A stretch of DNA of 49,374 nucleotides from CBFIHN01 sp965662575 (GTDB taxonomy: Bacteria; Pseudomonadota; Gammaproteobacteria; Francisellales; CACEW01). The stretch is taken from positions 1-49,374 of the forward strand of contig CBFIHN010000007.1 in assembly GCA_965662575.1 (NCBI GenBank), read 5' to 3'. This document shows positions 17,170 to 25,909 of the stretch, one piece after another (position 1 is the stretch's first letter; every line of letters starts with the position of its first letter). The notes below the pieces were generated by a model. It made no database searches. It was not told the origin of the DNA and worked only from the letters and a program-made list of their open reading frames with translations. Both the position numbers and the translations under genes were made by a program.

Positions 17170-17907
17170 TTAATCAATGTTGGGAAAGCTGATGGTAAAG
17201 ACAATAGATTCGCCAGGTGTTGAGACCGCCTTGATATCACCACCTAGCGCAGACATGGTTTTTTTACAGGCATACAATCCAAGGCCCAATCCGTTGCGTC
17301 GAGTTGAGTAAAAACAATCAAAAATTTTCTCAATTTGTTCACGCTGACAACCATTGGCGCTGTCCATAAATCGTACATGATGACCGGTTTTGTCACTGTT
17401 CAGTGAAATATAAATTTCGCCTTTACATGAGTCTTGGATTGAATATAGTGCATTGGCAATGAGGTTGTTAAACACCTGTGTTACTGCGCTAAGATCAGCG
17501 TGGATACGGAAATCCCCAGTGCAATCGATCTGTATGAGCTGTTTTTGTTTGTGATTAAATGGATAATGAGTCACTGTCTCTGTGAGGATTTGTGAGATGT
17601 TTGCTGTTTTCCAATGAGCTCTATCTTTGATTGGGTCGATATTTGCCAAGGTTCGCTCAATAATACTATTAATCAGTGTCACACAGTGCTCAATTTGTTG
17701 TGGGATTTTTTGTAAGGTTGCTGTCTGTCGTGTAGAAAGCAATCTCTGTTGTTCAACTTCTGTGGACAATGATTCAACAATTTGTGATAGTGTTTGAGCA
17801 CTCAGCCCTATGGCGGTTAGGGGATTACGTACTTCATGCGCGACAGCGTGTATGAGTGAAGAGATTTGTTCAAGTGCTGGTCCTTCACTTTGTCTTTGAT
17901 GATCCAT
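17170..17907 (-). CDS. Orphan soluble sensor histidine kinase
   Basis: A 245-residue protein consists of only the dimerisation/phosphoacceptor and catalytic domains. The H-box is AHEVRNPLTAIGL with phosphoacceptor H24. The N-box is FNNLIANALYSI, followed by DSANG (G1), a YSTRRNGLGLGLYACK F/G2 box and a closing GGDIKAVSTPGES segment. There is no transmembrane helix or N-terminal sensor domain. The RRNGLGLGLYACK form is like the catalytic domains of CqsS/LqsS-type kinases. No response regulator is adjacent, so it would have to act with a remote partner. The partner and signal are unknown. Confidence 0.82.
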   Translation of the reverse strand: MDHQRQSEGPALEQISSLIHAVAHEVRNPLTAIGLSAQTLSQIVESLSTEVEQQRLLSTRQTATLQKIPQQIEHCVTLINSIIERTLANIDPIKDRAHWKTANISQILTETVTHYPFNHKQKQLIQIDCTGDFRIHADLSAVTQVFNNLIANALYSIQDSCKGEIYISLNSDKTGHHVRFMDSANGCQREQIEKIFDCFYSTRRNGLGLGLYACKKTMSALGGDIKAVSTPGESIVFTISFPNID

Positions 17908-18363
17908 GAGTTACTTCCAGTTTATGATTTGATTTAGAGGATTGAGACAAACGTTTTTTAGTGATGTGGGTGTGATTATAACCTGCTAATATTACTATTT
18001 GAATAAAAACCCATCGGCTCACGAGCATATCATTTACCCATTCAGTTTCGGTGGTAGGCTGATATTGATACATCCCTATGATGTCATTATTATACATATG
18101 TTTGTATTAAAATAGTTTCTTTTTAATTGCTTTTTTTATTTTGATACTAGCAAATTTTATAGTTAATATGTGAGTGTTCCTACAAGAGAACTTTGTTGTT
18201 TATCGACTTTTATTCGTTGTGATCCTCTGTACTTGTTGTCACGTCGACTGTCTAGTTGAATTTGAAGATGCAACGAGTTAGGCTTGTGCCGTGTTGCCCG
18301 GGTTGAAAAGCATATCATGCCCTCTGGGCTATATAGGATTTACTAAAATATAAGGAAATATTA
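17908..18363. other. 455-base gene-free region upstream of the outer-membrane protein gene
   Basis: This AT-rich stretch separates the divergent histidine kinase and barrel genes. No convincing gene is seen: one 70-codon frame on the minus strand (17885-18097) overlaps the kinase start and has no ribosome site. The last 60 bases hold a TTGAAA and a TATATA 21 bases apart, too far for a standard promoter, and AAGGAAA immediately before the ATG at 18364. A GCCC-TCT-GGGC hairpin lies between them. I see no terminator or known riboswitch. Confidence 0.4.
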
Positions 18364-19125
18364 ATGCAGAAAAAATATCTTATTAGCAGTCTGATGGCTT
18401 TGTCTCTTGCGCCATTAGCGTCAATCGCTGATGTCGATCATGACTCGATTCAGCATCCATTTGATTCTAGCCATTTTTATGTGACCTTGCAGGGTGGTTA
18501 TTTACACTCAAATGCGCGGCTTGATAACTCAAATCTGCCGCCAATTAACATCGGTGTGAGCACCAAAACCCGTGGCAATGGTTTTGCGGGCAAACTGTCA
18601 CTTGGTTATAATATCAATAATTATATTGGTTTAAGTGTAGGGGCGTTAATGTCAACAAAGACAGCGATTGATAGTGCCTACACGTCAGGTCCTGACCCTT
18701 ATGGTCAGAGCCGAACCAATATGGGTTATCAAGCTTATGATGCTTTAATTAACTTGCATTTGCCCATTAATCTAGCTGCTTGGCCGCGAGATCGCAAAGT
18801 TGTATTTACCCTATCCGGTGGTATGGCTTATGTCAATATGAATTATCAGACTAATTATGAAGGTTCTGACAATGCTTCTATTAGATTTTCGCCACCGGTT
18901 AATTTAAAGGATACTCGTGCCCATGGTGTAGTGCCAACGTTCGCCTTGGGCGTTGAATATCAGTTTAGTCGCCACTTTGGCTTGGGTTTGAATGATCAGC
19001 TTTTTTTAAAGCGTAATGCCGAAAAAGAGTTTACTAGCTATGAGCAACAATATAAAAATAAAGACCTGAGTCGCTATCTACCACAGATTAATGTGATTAG
19101 TGCTGCGGTTATCTATCACTTTTAA
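18364..19125 (+). CDS. Outer-membrane beta-barrel protein
   Basis: This is a 253-residue protein with a classical signal peptide (KKYLISSLMALSLAPLASIA, cleavage after about residue 22). The mature part has alternating hydrophobic/polar strands with many Gly and Tyr and ends in Y-H-F, the C-terminal aromatic that the BAM complex recognises. Strand-like segments (FYVTLQGGYLHS, GFAGKLSLGYNI, FALGVEYQFS) fit an OmpW/OmpA-type eight-stranded barrel. AAGGAAA lies seven bases before the ATG. It precedes the stalk protein by 126 bases in the same direction. The exact family cannot be assigned. Confidence 0.75.
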   Translation: MQKKYLISSLMALSLAPLASIADVDHDSIQHPFDSSHFYVTLQGGYLHSNARLDNSNLPPINIGVSTKTRGNGFAGKLSLGYNINNYIGLSVGALMSTKTAIDSAYTSGPDPYGQSRTNMGYQAYDALINLHLPINLAAWPRDRKVVFTLSGGMAYVNMNYQTNYEGSDNASIRFSPPVNLKDTRAHGVVPTFALGVEYQFSRHFGLGLNDQLFLKRNAEKEFTSYEQQYKNKDLSRYLPQINVISAAVIYHF

Positions 19126-19251
19126 TCGGTTAATTTTTGAGATTTGGATGTTCATTTTTTAGAGAATAGTCGTTTATAAGCTATCGATTAAGTATGACAA
19201 TAAGTTTGTCTGGCTAGAAATAAAAATATCACTTTTTGTAAGGAAACAATA

Positions 19252-20703
19252 ATGAGTAAACAATTAACTGCCCTATTGGCATCTGTCTTGACGCTACCGG
19301 TTTATGCTGGTGTCGCCAACATTCCTAGTGTCTCTGGAAGCAATTTGCCTGATGTCATTTCAAATATAAATAATAATATTGTTAATGGCGTCAATGGCTG
19401 GGTTGCTACAATTGATGGCAACACCAGTAAAGTTGCTAACTTAACAAGCACTGTCAATACTCAAGCTACTTCAATTACTGGTTTGCAAAAGACAGTCGGT
19501 ACGAGCCCGACCACTGGTTTGCAAGGGACAGTTGCTAGTTTGAACACGGATATAGATGGTGACGGCACAAGCGGGAATCCTGGTTTGAAAAAGACAGTCG
19601 GTGACAACTCGACTTCAATTACTGATTTGAAAAATACAGTCGACGGTACGGACGGGAAGAGTGGTTTGCAAAAGACAGTCAGTGATAACTCGAGTTCAAT
19701 TGATCAGTTAATAAATCAACAGGGTGGTGTTTCCCAACATATTATTCATGTCTGTAACGTGGATGATCTACTACAAGATAGCGGTGCCTCCAGTCAAACA
19801 ATTATCTTGGCTCCTGGTGTTTATGATATGACGTCGCAGACAACAAACTCATTTACTTTAGGTGCGGGTTCTAATCTAATTGCTCTAGTCCCTGGGACTG
19901 TGACGATTAAAGTCTCGCACGACCATCCAATATATTTTAATGGTGGTTATGAAAATACAAATGATGTCAGCAAAGATATTTATGGAAATGAAGTATCTGG
20001 TATTAACTTTGAGGCACATGGTGCTAGTTCAATTGTATTTAACACTCCAGTTGCATTTAAGAAAAAATCAGAAGATCAATTTTTTAAATTTAATGATGTC
20101 AATATTCAGTTAAAATACGATAATTTAGATACAGATAAACCGGCAGTCATTGAACAGACTGTCGGCAGTCAGAGTGTGGCGGATGAGTTTAGTCATGTTG
20201 CTGTTACAACTACCAATTTTACAGAATCAGCACCTGGAGACCCCAATAACTATTATACTTTTATCAATAATAAATTTGAAACAGATAATGCAAGTGGTAA
20301 TAGTGATGTGACATTGACGGTTAATATGATGCATTCTAGCATCACAACCAATGATCAAGGTAATTATAAAAAATCGCCATTTGGCAGTGTTTTGAGTACT
20401 TCTGTTAATGATCAAAACTTTTTTGCTCATTTGCACCTATACAATTCAAATGTCAATTTGAATGGGGAGCAGTCTATTTTAAATTTTTGGGGTAGCTCAG
20501 AGAATTCTGATAAATATGATGGTGTCGTGATGAACTCATATGTTGGCAGCTGTGGTAGTTTATACATTGAGAAGACTGATAATGATCATACTACCTATCC
20601 TCCTCAAGCTGGTGTTATGTGGGGTGCGGCCACGGGCTATAATGTTTCTGACAATAGCCATTTGTCAATCTGTCATTATTATTCAGATGATAACAATAGC
20701 TAA
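19252..20703 (+). CDS. Secreted protein with repetitive stalk and beta-rich head
   Basis: The product is 483 residues with a signal peptide ending VYA|G after residue 19. Residues 25-76 are Asn- and Val-rich. Residues 77-160 carry five spaced copies of a G-L-Q-K-T-V unit interleaved with DNSTSI-like heptads, a pattern seen in trimeric coiled-coil stalks of phage fibres and adhesins. The remaining 320 residues are rich in Asn, Ser, Thr and Val with no charged helices and look like a beta-helix or jelly-roll head; I see no catalytic motif. The protein has two Cys near its C-terminus and no barrel anchor or LPXTG, so attachment is unknown. AAGGAAA lies just upstream of the ATG. No family is recognised. 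Confidence 0.75.
   Translation: MSKQLTALLASVLTLPVYAGVANIPSVSGSNLPDVISNINNNIVNGVNGWVATIDGNTSKVANLTSTVNTQATSITGLQKTVGTSPTTGLQGTVASLNTDIDGDGTSGNPGLKKTVGDNSTSITDLKNTVDGTDGKSGLQKTVSDNSSSIDQLINQQGGVSQHIIHVCNVDDLLQDSGASSQTIILAPGVYDMTSQTTNSFTLGAGSNLIALVPGTVTIKVSHDHPIYFNGGYENTNDVSKDIYGNEVSGINFEAHGASSIVFNTPVAFKKKSEDQFFKFNDVNIQLKYDNLDTDKPAVIEQTVGSQSVADEFSHVAVTTTNFTESAPGDPNNYYTFINNKFETDNASGNSDVTLTVNMMHSSITTNDQGNYKKSPFGSVLSTSVNDQNFFAHLHLYNSNVNLNGEQSILNFWGSSENSDKYDGVVMNSYVGSCGSLYIEKTDNDHTTYPPQAGVMWGAATGYNVSDNSHLSICHYYSDDNNS
19480..19680 (+). repeat. Five copies of an 18-base coding repeat
   Basis: Near-identical units GGTTTGCAAAAGACAGTC begin at 19480, 19516, 19582, 19624 and 19663. The first and last are identical; the others differ by two to four bases. 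Spacings are 36, 66, 42 and 39 bases, all multiples of three, so the reading frame is kept. They encode the stalk units of the surrounding gene. Confidence 0.8.
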
Positions 20704-20712
20704 ACACAGACA

Positions 20713-20732
20713 ATCCCTGCTTTGGCAGGGAT
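20713..20732 (+). terminator. Hairpin after the stalk protein gene
   Basis: ATCCCTGC-TTTG-GCAGGGAT is a perfect 8-base-pair stem with a four-base loop, starting 10 bases after the stop codon. No T-run follows directly; the first strong T-run is 23 bases further on. Termination or 3'-end protection is likely but not certain. Confidence 0.55.
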
Positions 20733-20879
20733 AACTCCTGCTTTATGAAAGGTGATTTTTTTTAATCTTTATTCCAAGATAGCAGAAATTGTCATTCACC
20801 GTGTCTTTTGAATATATTTTTCTCTGGAAAATGTAACAAATTCACAATAAAAAATATTGATTTTTTATTTAAAATATCT

Positions 20880-20908
20880 TTGTGACAGCAAAGGGTATCT
20901 CATATAAT
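20880..20908 (+). promoter_or_regulatory. Sigma-70-type promoter for the lipase gene
   Basis: TTGTGA (20880-20885), a 17-base spacer and a consensus TATAAT (20903-20908) lie about 70 bases before the lipase ATG. This gives an independent transcript after the upstream hairpin. The flanking DNA is strongly AT-rich. Confidence 0.65.
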
Positions 20909-20976
20909 TTGTTTGATTAAAACAGATTTTTTCTTGATTTAATCAGTAAAAATTATTTATTCAAACAAGGAAAGTT

Positions 20977-22176
20977 ATGAGATATATGACCATCAAACCG
21001 TTTTTATTTGTACTAGTAGGCATTCTGTCAGTATTTAATATTGCTGACGGTGGTGGGATTGTTAATCCCATTGCTGGTATCAGCCCAGAGACACTCAAGA
21101 TCAGTGGACAGTTATCTGATCAAATTGAAAGCCCGCAAGGTAAGTCAAAAGATTTTTCTTTTAATCATCATACGTATCATTTGCAAGAATTCCGCCGTAA
21201 GCCGTTCACCCTCAAACAGTTCAGGGCCAAGCAATTGGCGCAGATCAGAGCAAACCAATTACAACAAGGTAATCACTGTCATGTACCACAGCCAAGAAAT
21301 GGCCATATTGAAAGTGTTGCTCAGTCGTGGCACCAGGCAGATCCACTATTAACTAAAACTTTCCTCCAATCAGATACTGTTAACCAGCACCCAACTAATC
21401 TTAAAAACAGTGGTTTTTTTGATACAGATGTCTATTTTGCTTATAACAGTAAGGCAAAGACTGCCTTTTTAATTACACGAGGTAGTAAGGGTCGCTATAA
21501 TTGGACGACTAACTTCATGGCGGTGTTTGTGGGATTTGACGCTAATCCTTGTATGCCGGTTATGTATGGTTTCTATGAATATATGAATGTGGCTTTGACT
21601 TCTAAGCAAAAGTCAGATAAGCAATCTTCTGTAACCTTAGAACAGACAATTGACAATTTAATCAAACAGCATCCTAATACCAAGTTTGTTATCTCAGGTC
21701 ACAGTTTAGGGGGGGCAGTGAGTGTCTTATTTGCTGCCTATTTAGTTGATCAAAAACATATTAACCCCAATAACATTGATCTGGTGACTTTTGGAGAGCC
21801 TGCGCCAGGGCGATTGGGATTTGTTGAGGCATTTCGTGCAAAACTGATGCATTATGTTCGTTTTGATAATATGGGTAATCCTAGATATATACACGATTAC
21901 TGGTCCCATCCTTTAGCAGCATTGGGTGATCCTGTTGTCCATGCAACTGATATTGTTTGGGGTAAACATTTTGGCACTGAAGTCACTGCTTACAATTATG
22001 CCTCTGATTCTCCAACTCCAGGTCATACGTTGCAAAGTAAAATTGCGTATTCTTTCCACCTACATTGGATTGGAAACTATGAACAATTTATTGAGAGTGG
22101 GCCGACAAAAAGTCAGCAGTTATCAAGGCATCAGGCAGTCGCATTACAAGATGCTTGGTGGGAGCATGGCCAATAA
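20977..22176 (+). CDS. Secreted class 3 (alpha/beta-hydrolase) lipase
   Basis: This is a 399-residue protein with an N-terminal hydrophobic signal (PFLFVLVGILSVFNIADGG). The class 3 lipase core includes the nucleophile elbow GHSLGG with S243, preceded by the FVIS strand. A VTFGEPAPGRLGF loop follows, where the catalytic Asp is usually close by, and an HLHWIGNYEQF segment near the C-terminus supplies a likely catalytic His. About 130 residues before the lipase domain, rich in Gln and Lys, are of unknown role. Class 3 lipases hydrolyse triacylglycerols or phospholipids. AAGGAAAG lies 4 bases before the ATG and a good promoter lies upstream. Its location next to other secreted proteins supports extracellular action. 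Confidence 0.8.
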   Translation: MRYMTIKPFLFVLVGILSVFNIADGGGIVNPIAGISPETLKISGQLSDQIESPQGKSKDFSFNHHTYHLQEFRRKPFTLKQFRAKQLAQIRANQLQQGNHCHVPQPRNGHIESVAQSWHQADPLLTKTFLQSDTVNQHPTNLKNSGFFDTDVYFAYNSKAKTAFLITRGSKGRYNWTTNFMAVFVGFDANPCMPVMYGFYEYMNVALTSKQKSDKQSSVTLEQTIDNLIKQHPNTKFVISGHSLGGAVSVLFAAYLVDQKHINPNNIDLVTFGEPAPGRLGFVEAFRAKLMHYVRFDNMGNPRYIHDYWSHPLAALGDPVVHATDIVWGKHFGTEVTAYNYASDSPTPGHTLQSKIAYSFHLHWIGNYEQFIESGPTKSQQLSRHQAVALQDAWWEHGQ

Positions 22177-22246
22177 TTAAGGGTATTAAGCCTTGCCGTA
22201 TTGCTGTATGATGCCGGTGTTTCTGTTATTGAATTAAGAGTCTGAC

Positions 22247-23020
22247 ATGCATCCCTTTATTACCATTGCTATACGTGCAGCTGAGGCGGCGGGCCAAATT
22301 ATCGCTCGTGGTTATGATCGTCGTGATGCGTTAAAAATTGGTGTTAAGGGCCGTCACAATTATGTCACTGAAATTGATTTGGCTGCAGAAAAGCGGATTG
22401 TTGAAATCATTAGTGAAGCGTATCCTCATCACGGTTTTATTACCGAGGAGCAGGGTAGCCTCGGTGATAGTCGTCATGAGTACCAATGGATTATTGATCC
22501 ACTGGATGGTACCACCAATTTCATTCATGGCTTACCCAATTTTGTCGTCTCGATTGTTTGTCAAAAAAAAGGAGTCAGTGAAGCGGCTGTGATTTATCAT
22601 CCGTTAACTTGCGACACCTATGTTGCCGCACGTGGCAAAGGGGCACAGTTGAATGGTCAACGAATGCGAGTGGCTAAGCGGGATAAATTTGATGGGGCGT
22701 TATTGTCACTTGGTGCTGTTCGTCCCGAAGAGCATATGGGTCGTTATTTTAATTGCATTAAGGCATTACATGGTAAAGTCGCTGGTGTCCGTCGTTCAGG
22801 GGCCACAGCCCTAGAGCTTGCATATGTTGCCGCTGGCAAATTAGATGGCTTTTGGCATGAAGATAGTAAGCCCTGGGATCTGGCCGCCGGAGCTTTGTTG
22901 ATACGTGAGGCTGGTGGGGTCGTGACTGATCGGTTAGGCCAAGAGAATTACCTAAAAAATGGCAGTGTCGTTGCAACTAATCCAAAATTGATGACGGCTC
23001 TTTTAACACTATTGCGCTAG
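22247..23020 (+). CDS. suhB: Inositol-1-monophosphatase family protein SuhB
   Basis: The 257-residue product has the metal-binding motifs of the family: TEEQG, the WIIDPLDGTTNFIHGLPNF segment near residue 84, and the closing WDLAAGALLIREAGG. In gammaproteobacteria SuhB also binds RNA polymerase complexes with NusA/NusG and supports rRNA transcription and processing. That moonlighting role is known for E. coli SuhB and is inferred here. The ATG at 22247 fits the family N-terminus. Transcription is probably separate from the lipase, but no convincing promoter was found in the 70-base gap. Confidence 0.93.
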   Translation: MHPFITIAIRAAEAAGQIIARGYDRRDALKIGVKGRHNYVTEIDLAAEKRIVEIISEAYPHHGFITEEQGSLGDSRHEYQWIIDPLDGTTNFIHGLPNFVVSIVCQKKGVSEAAVIYHPLTCDTYVAARGKGAQLNGQRMRVAKRDKFDGALLSLGAVRPEEHMGRYFNCIKALHGKVAGVRRSGATALELAYVAAGKLDGFWHEDSKPWDLAAGALLIREAGGVVTDRLGQENYLKNGSVVATNPKLMTALLTLLR

Positions 23021-23060
23021 ATTTAGTACGTTTCAGGTGAAATATAACTCGGGATAAATC

Positions 23061-23083
23061 CCCCGCGGCTTTCGGCAGCGGGG
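23061..23083. terminator. GC-rich hairpin between suhB and the convergent lipoprotein gene
   Basis: CCCCGC and GCGGGG flank an 11-base loop, 40 bases after the suhB stop and 9 bases before the end of the minus-strand gene. It may serve both convergent transcripts. T-runs are weak. Confidence 0.55.
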
Positions 23084-23091
23084 TGGTTTGT

Positions 23092-25785
23092 CTAGCCTTC
23101 TGATGACCTAATCGTAATCGATATTGGCTGTGGAAAAGCCAGTTGATTAAGATAGTCATTTGTTGGTTTTTGCAATCCGCTAGCGGGTGGAAAGTTATTC
23201 CTGCTGTAAGAAACTGTTCCATCTAATCCGAGGAAGTCACCGTATGAATAGGTATATACATTGACATATGGCCTTAGGCTATCAACATATAAGTTGTAAG
23301 TCGGTGAGCTCCCTGCTGGTAAGTTTAGGCAGCTGGGGTTGCTAAAACCATCGGTTGTGGTGTCCAAAATATTACTAGCTAACCCTGGGCCGAGAACATA
23401 ATGCTGGCCATTGCCTGGTGCATTTTGACATGTTGGTAATAGCCCTATTGCTTGAAATGAGACAAGTGTCTCACCTATCCAGGCTCTAAATGTACCATTA
23501 GGGCCCCATGCTCCAACATTGGTTGTGGCATTGCTGGAGTTAGGGTGGCAGAGTGATGATCCGGCACCTTGTAAAAAGTCACAGGCATTTAGCTGGTTCA
23601 TTTTCACTTGATTCGCCTGGCCTGATTGTAGGGTATCTTCATAGCTTGAGAATTTTGGATCAAGGCTTCGAACCACAGTTTTGCAGGCAATATTATTCGG
23701 TTGATTTGTATTAATGATATGCGTTTCAGCATCGTAGTGCCCAGAAGCCTGAGTAAAGACTAGCTGATTGTTAACAATACTCCCTTTTGCAACACAATTT
23801 GTGCCATAAGTTGCACCCTTCAGGCGTACATAAATGGGATGTGAGGCTATGTAAGTCCATAAAGCGGAAGTATAAGGTTGATAGTAGCCTGTTGGGAATG
23901 GGTTTGAAGATGTTGGGCTGCCATCTTTATTGTATGAAGCAGCAGAAATAGGGGCTAATAGACCAGTTTTCCCTGCAAACTCTTTGAGTAAATCGCTGCT
24001 GCTCCAGTGTGTATATTTGCTTGTCTTGCTTTTGTAAGCATCAATGATAGCGCTCATAGATGTTTCTTGCCCACGCGTGGTAAACCCTCGTTTTTGGTCA
24101 ATAGCAAAAGACTGTTTCTGGAAATTATTTTTGTCACCTGCAGCACCCATCATGTCAAACGAGCCTGGCATAAAGAAAGAATTCACATAGCTTTGGTCAA
24201 AGAATAGACTTTGGCAATAAATGCTCCCCGAGGTACTATTACTACAATTGCCACCGCTGGTGTCATTAAAGGTGTATTCATACACGAGGAACGGAATGTC
24301 AGTTGTAGCTTCAGATGGGACATTGCTAGTGACAAAACCATTGGGGTTGTCAGTGATATAAATTTTACCCGATATCGCCTTTGGCAAATAGATAACGCCT
24401 CCGGCGGTACCGGTTATTTTTGCTTCATTATCTGGGTTGCTAAAATTCACTGTGCCATCTAATGTGCCCGTATTACTGCCGTTAAACGAGACCTGTTGGA
24501 TGGATGTAAGACTGCTTGCTCGGCCAATAGCGGCAAGATATAAGGTCTTTGTTAGGTGTTCTTTGGCAATATAAAGTGCAAGATAGCCAGGTTTTAAATT
24601 CACATAGTGGATGACTTGACTATAATTGCCAAGCACCTCCGAATTGCTACTCATTATATCTATGTTAAGGAAGGTTGAAATGGTGCCGTTGGATGATTTT
24701 TTTTCAGCAGCTAAAACCGGTAATTTGATCGCAAAATAACCGTTTGCCGGCACACTGCAATTGGTGCCTAATGTGCATTGCGTCATCGGTAGAGATGGGT
24801 CCAGTTGCTGACTATAGTAATAGGTGGCAGTATCTAAGTTATCAACTAAGCCTGGCAAACTATGGTTGCTAATATTGGTTACAGTAATAGTATTACCTGT
24901 GGTGTTGTGGAAATAAAGAATAGGTTGATATTGAGGCCATATGGCACTATTAATATGGCTAAGACCATATGTGGTGTAGAGTGTTGCAGAAACGCCTTGT
25001 GCAGCAACAGCCTCTAGCTTTGGTAGTTGAGAATTTTGTACACTAATGGAGAGTATCGTTCACGTTTTACCATTGTTGAGTGTAGAGGAGCCAAATTTAC
25101 TCGCTGTGGCGGCAATTTGTAGTGGGCCACTCGGTTGTGAACTAGGCACTTTGAATCGCAATTGACAGCCAGGTGCTTTGCTTGAAATGGTACAGGTGTT
25201 TGCTCCCTGAAACCAGTTTTTGGGGATATTGGACAGGGTATAGGTGCCTGCGGCGCCTTGCTGACCCGTGAAGCTGACCGTTACATCGTTGCCAGCATTA
25301 ACAGAGCTGGGTGATACAGAGGCAATCACATCGCCTCCGTTTACAATATTGACATCGACGCTATTATTGTTCACTTTAATGTTTGATGGGCCAATGATTG
25401 TTAGTTGGTGTTCTCCAATATCACTCGGTGTTGCAACCGGCGCGGTGCAAGTGAATTTGGCTGCAGGTCCACCAACCTCAGCAAGCGCAGTGCCAGGGCA
25501 TTCAATTCGCGGTGTTTTGCTGCCAGTGTCTTCAAGAGATAATTTATATTGCTGTGATAATGCTGACACACGTAAATGATTATCTAGAGCTTTCAGTTCA
25601 ACGCTGACGGTAAATTGGCTGTTAGCAGGGATATCCGCAGGCAGCTGTGAAAAAATGGCAGTTATTTCATTCGAATCTGGGTTGGAGTTGCCGCTGCCGC
25701 CGCCACTACATGCGCTGAGTAGCATAGCGCAGCAGAGAGATGCTGAACTGATTTTTATTGTCTGAAGTAAGCTGATACGTTTCAT
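23092..25785 (-). pseudogene. Lipoprotein with GH64-like C-terminal region, interrupted by an in-frame TGA at 25060-25062
   Basis: One frame runs from the ATG at 25785 (GGGG six bases upstream) to a TAG at 23092, about 897 codons, with a single internal stop: TGA at 25060-25062. I read every codon from 25062 to 24858 and found no other stop. The N-terminus is a lipoprotein signal with lipobox L-S-A-C (Cys 26). Two Ig-like, beta-rich modules follow up to the TGA. Downstream is a 650-residue secreted-type region. Features such as IYLPKAISGKIYI, a YEYTF with Glu and an FFDQSYVNSF with Asp resemble glycoside hydrolase family 64 (beta-1,3-glucanase), where Glu and Asp catalyse. The GH64 assignment is tentative. 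The gene is either inactivated, read through, or the stop is a sequencing error (CGA to TGA). Confidence 0.75.
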
Positions 25786-25909
25786 TGAAGCCCCATAAAA
25801 AACGAAGATATAAACCATGTATGATACGCAAAAAAAAATCTATCGCAAGATGGCTATTCCTAGGCATTTCATGTTCGATGCGAAGATTCTGTCATTAAAC
25901 CTGTTTGTG

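Noticed and set aside
17885..18097. 70-codon minus-strand frame overlapping the histidine kinase start
   Set aside because: No ribosome site, unusual composition, and it would read through the region best explained as the kinase's upstream sequence.
19480..19680. CRISPR array
   Set aside because: Units are only 18 bases, unequally spaced and in frame within a secreted protein gene.
25060..25062. TGA as a selenocysteine codon
   Set aside because: The surrounding residues show no redox motif and no SECIS-like stem is evident just downstream; a nonsense mutation is simpler.
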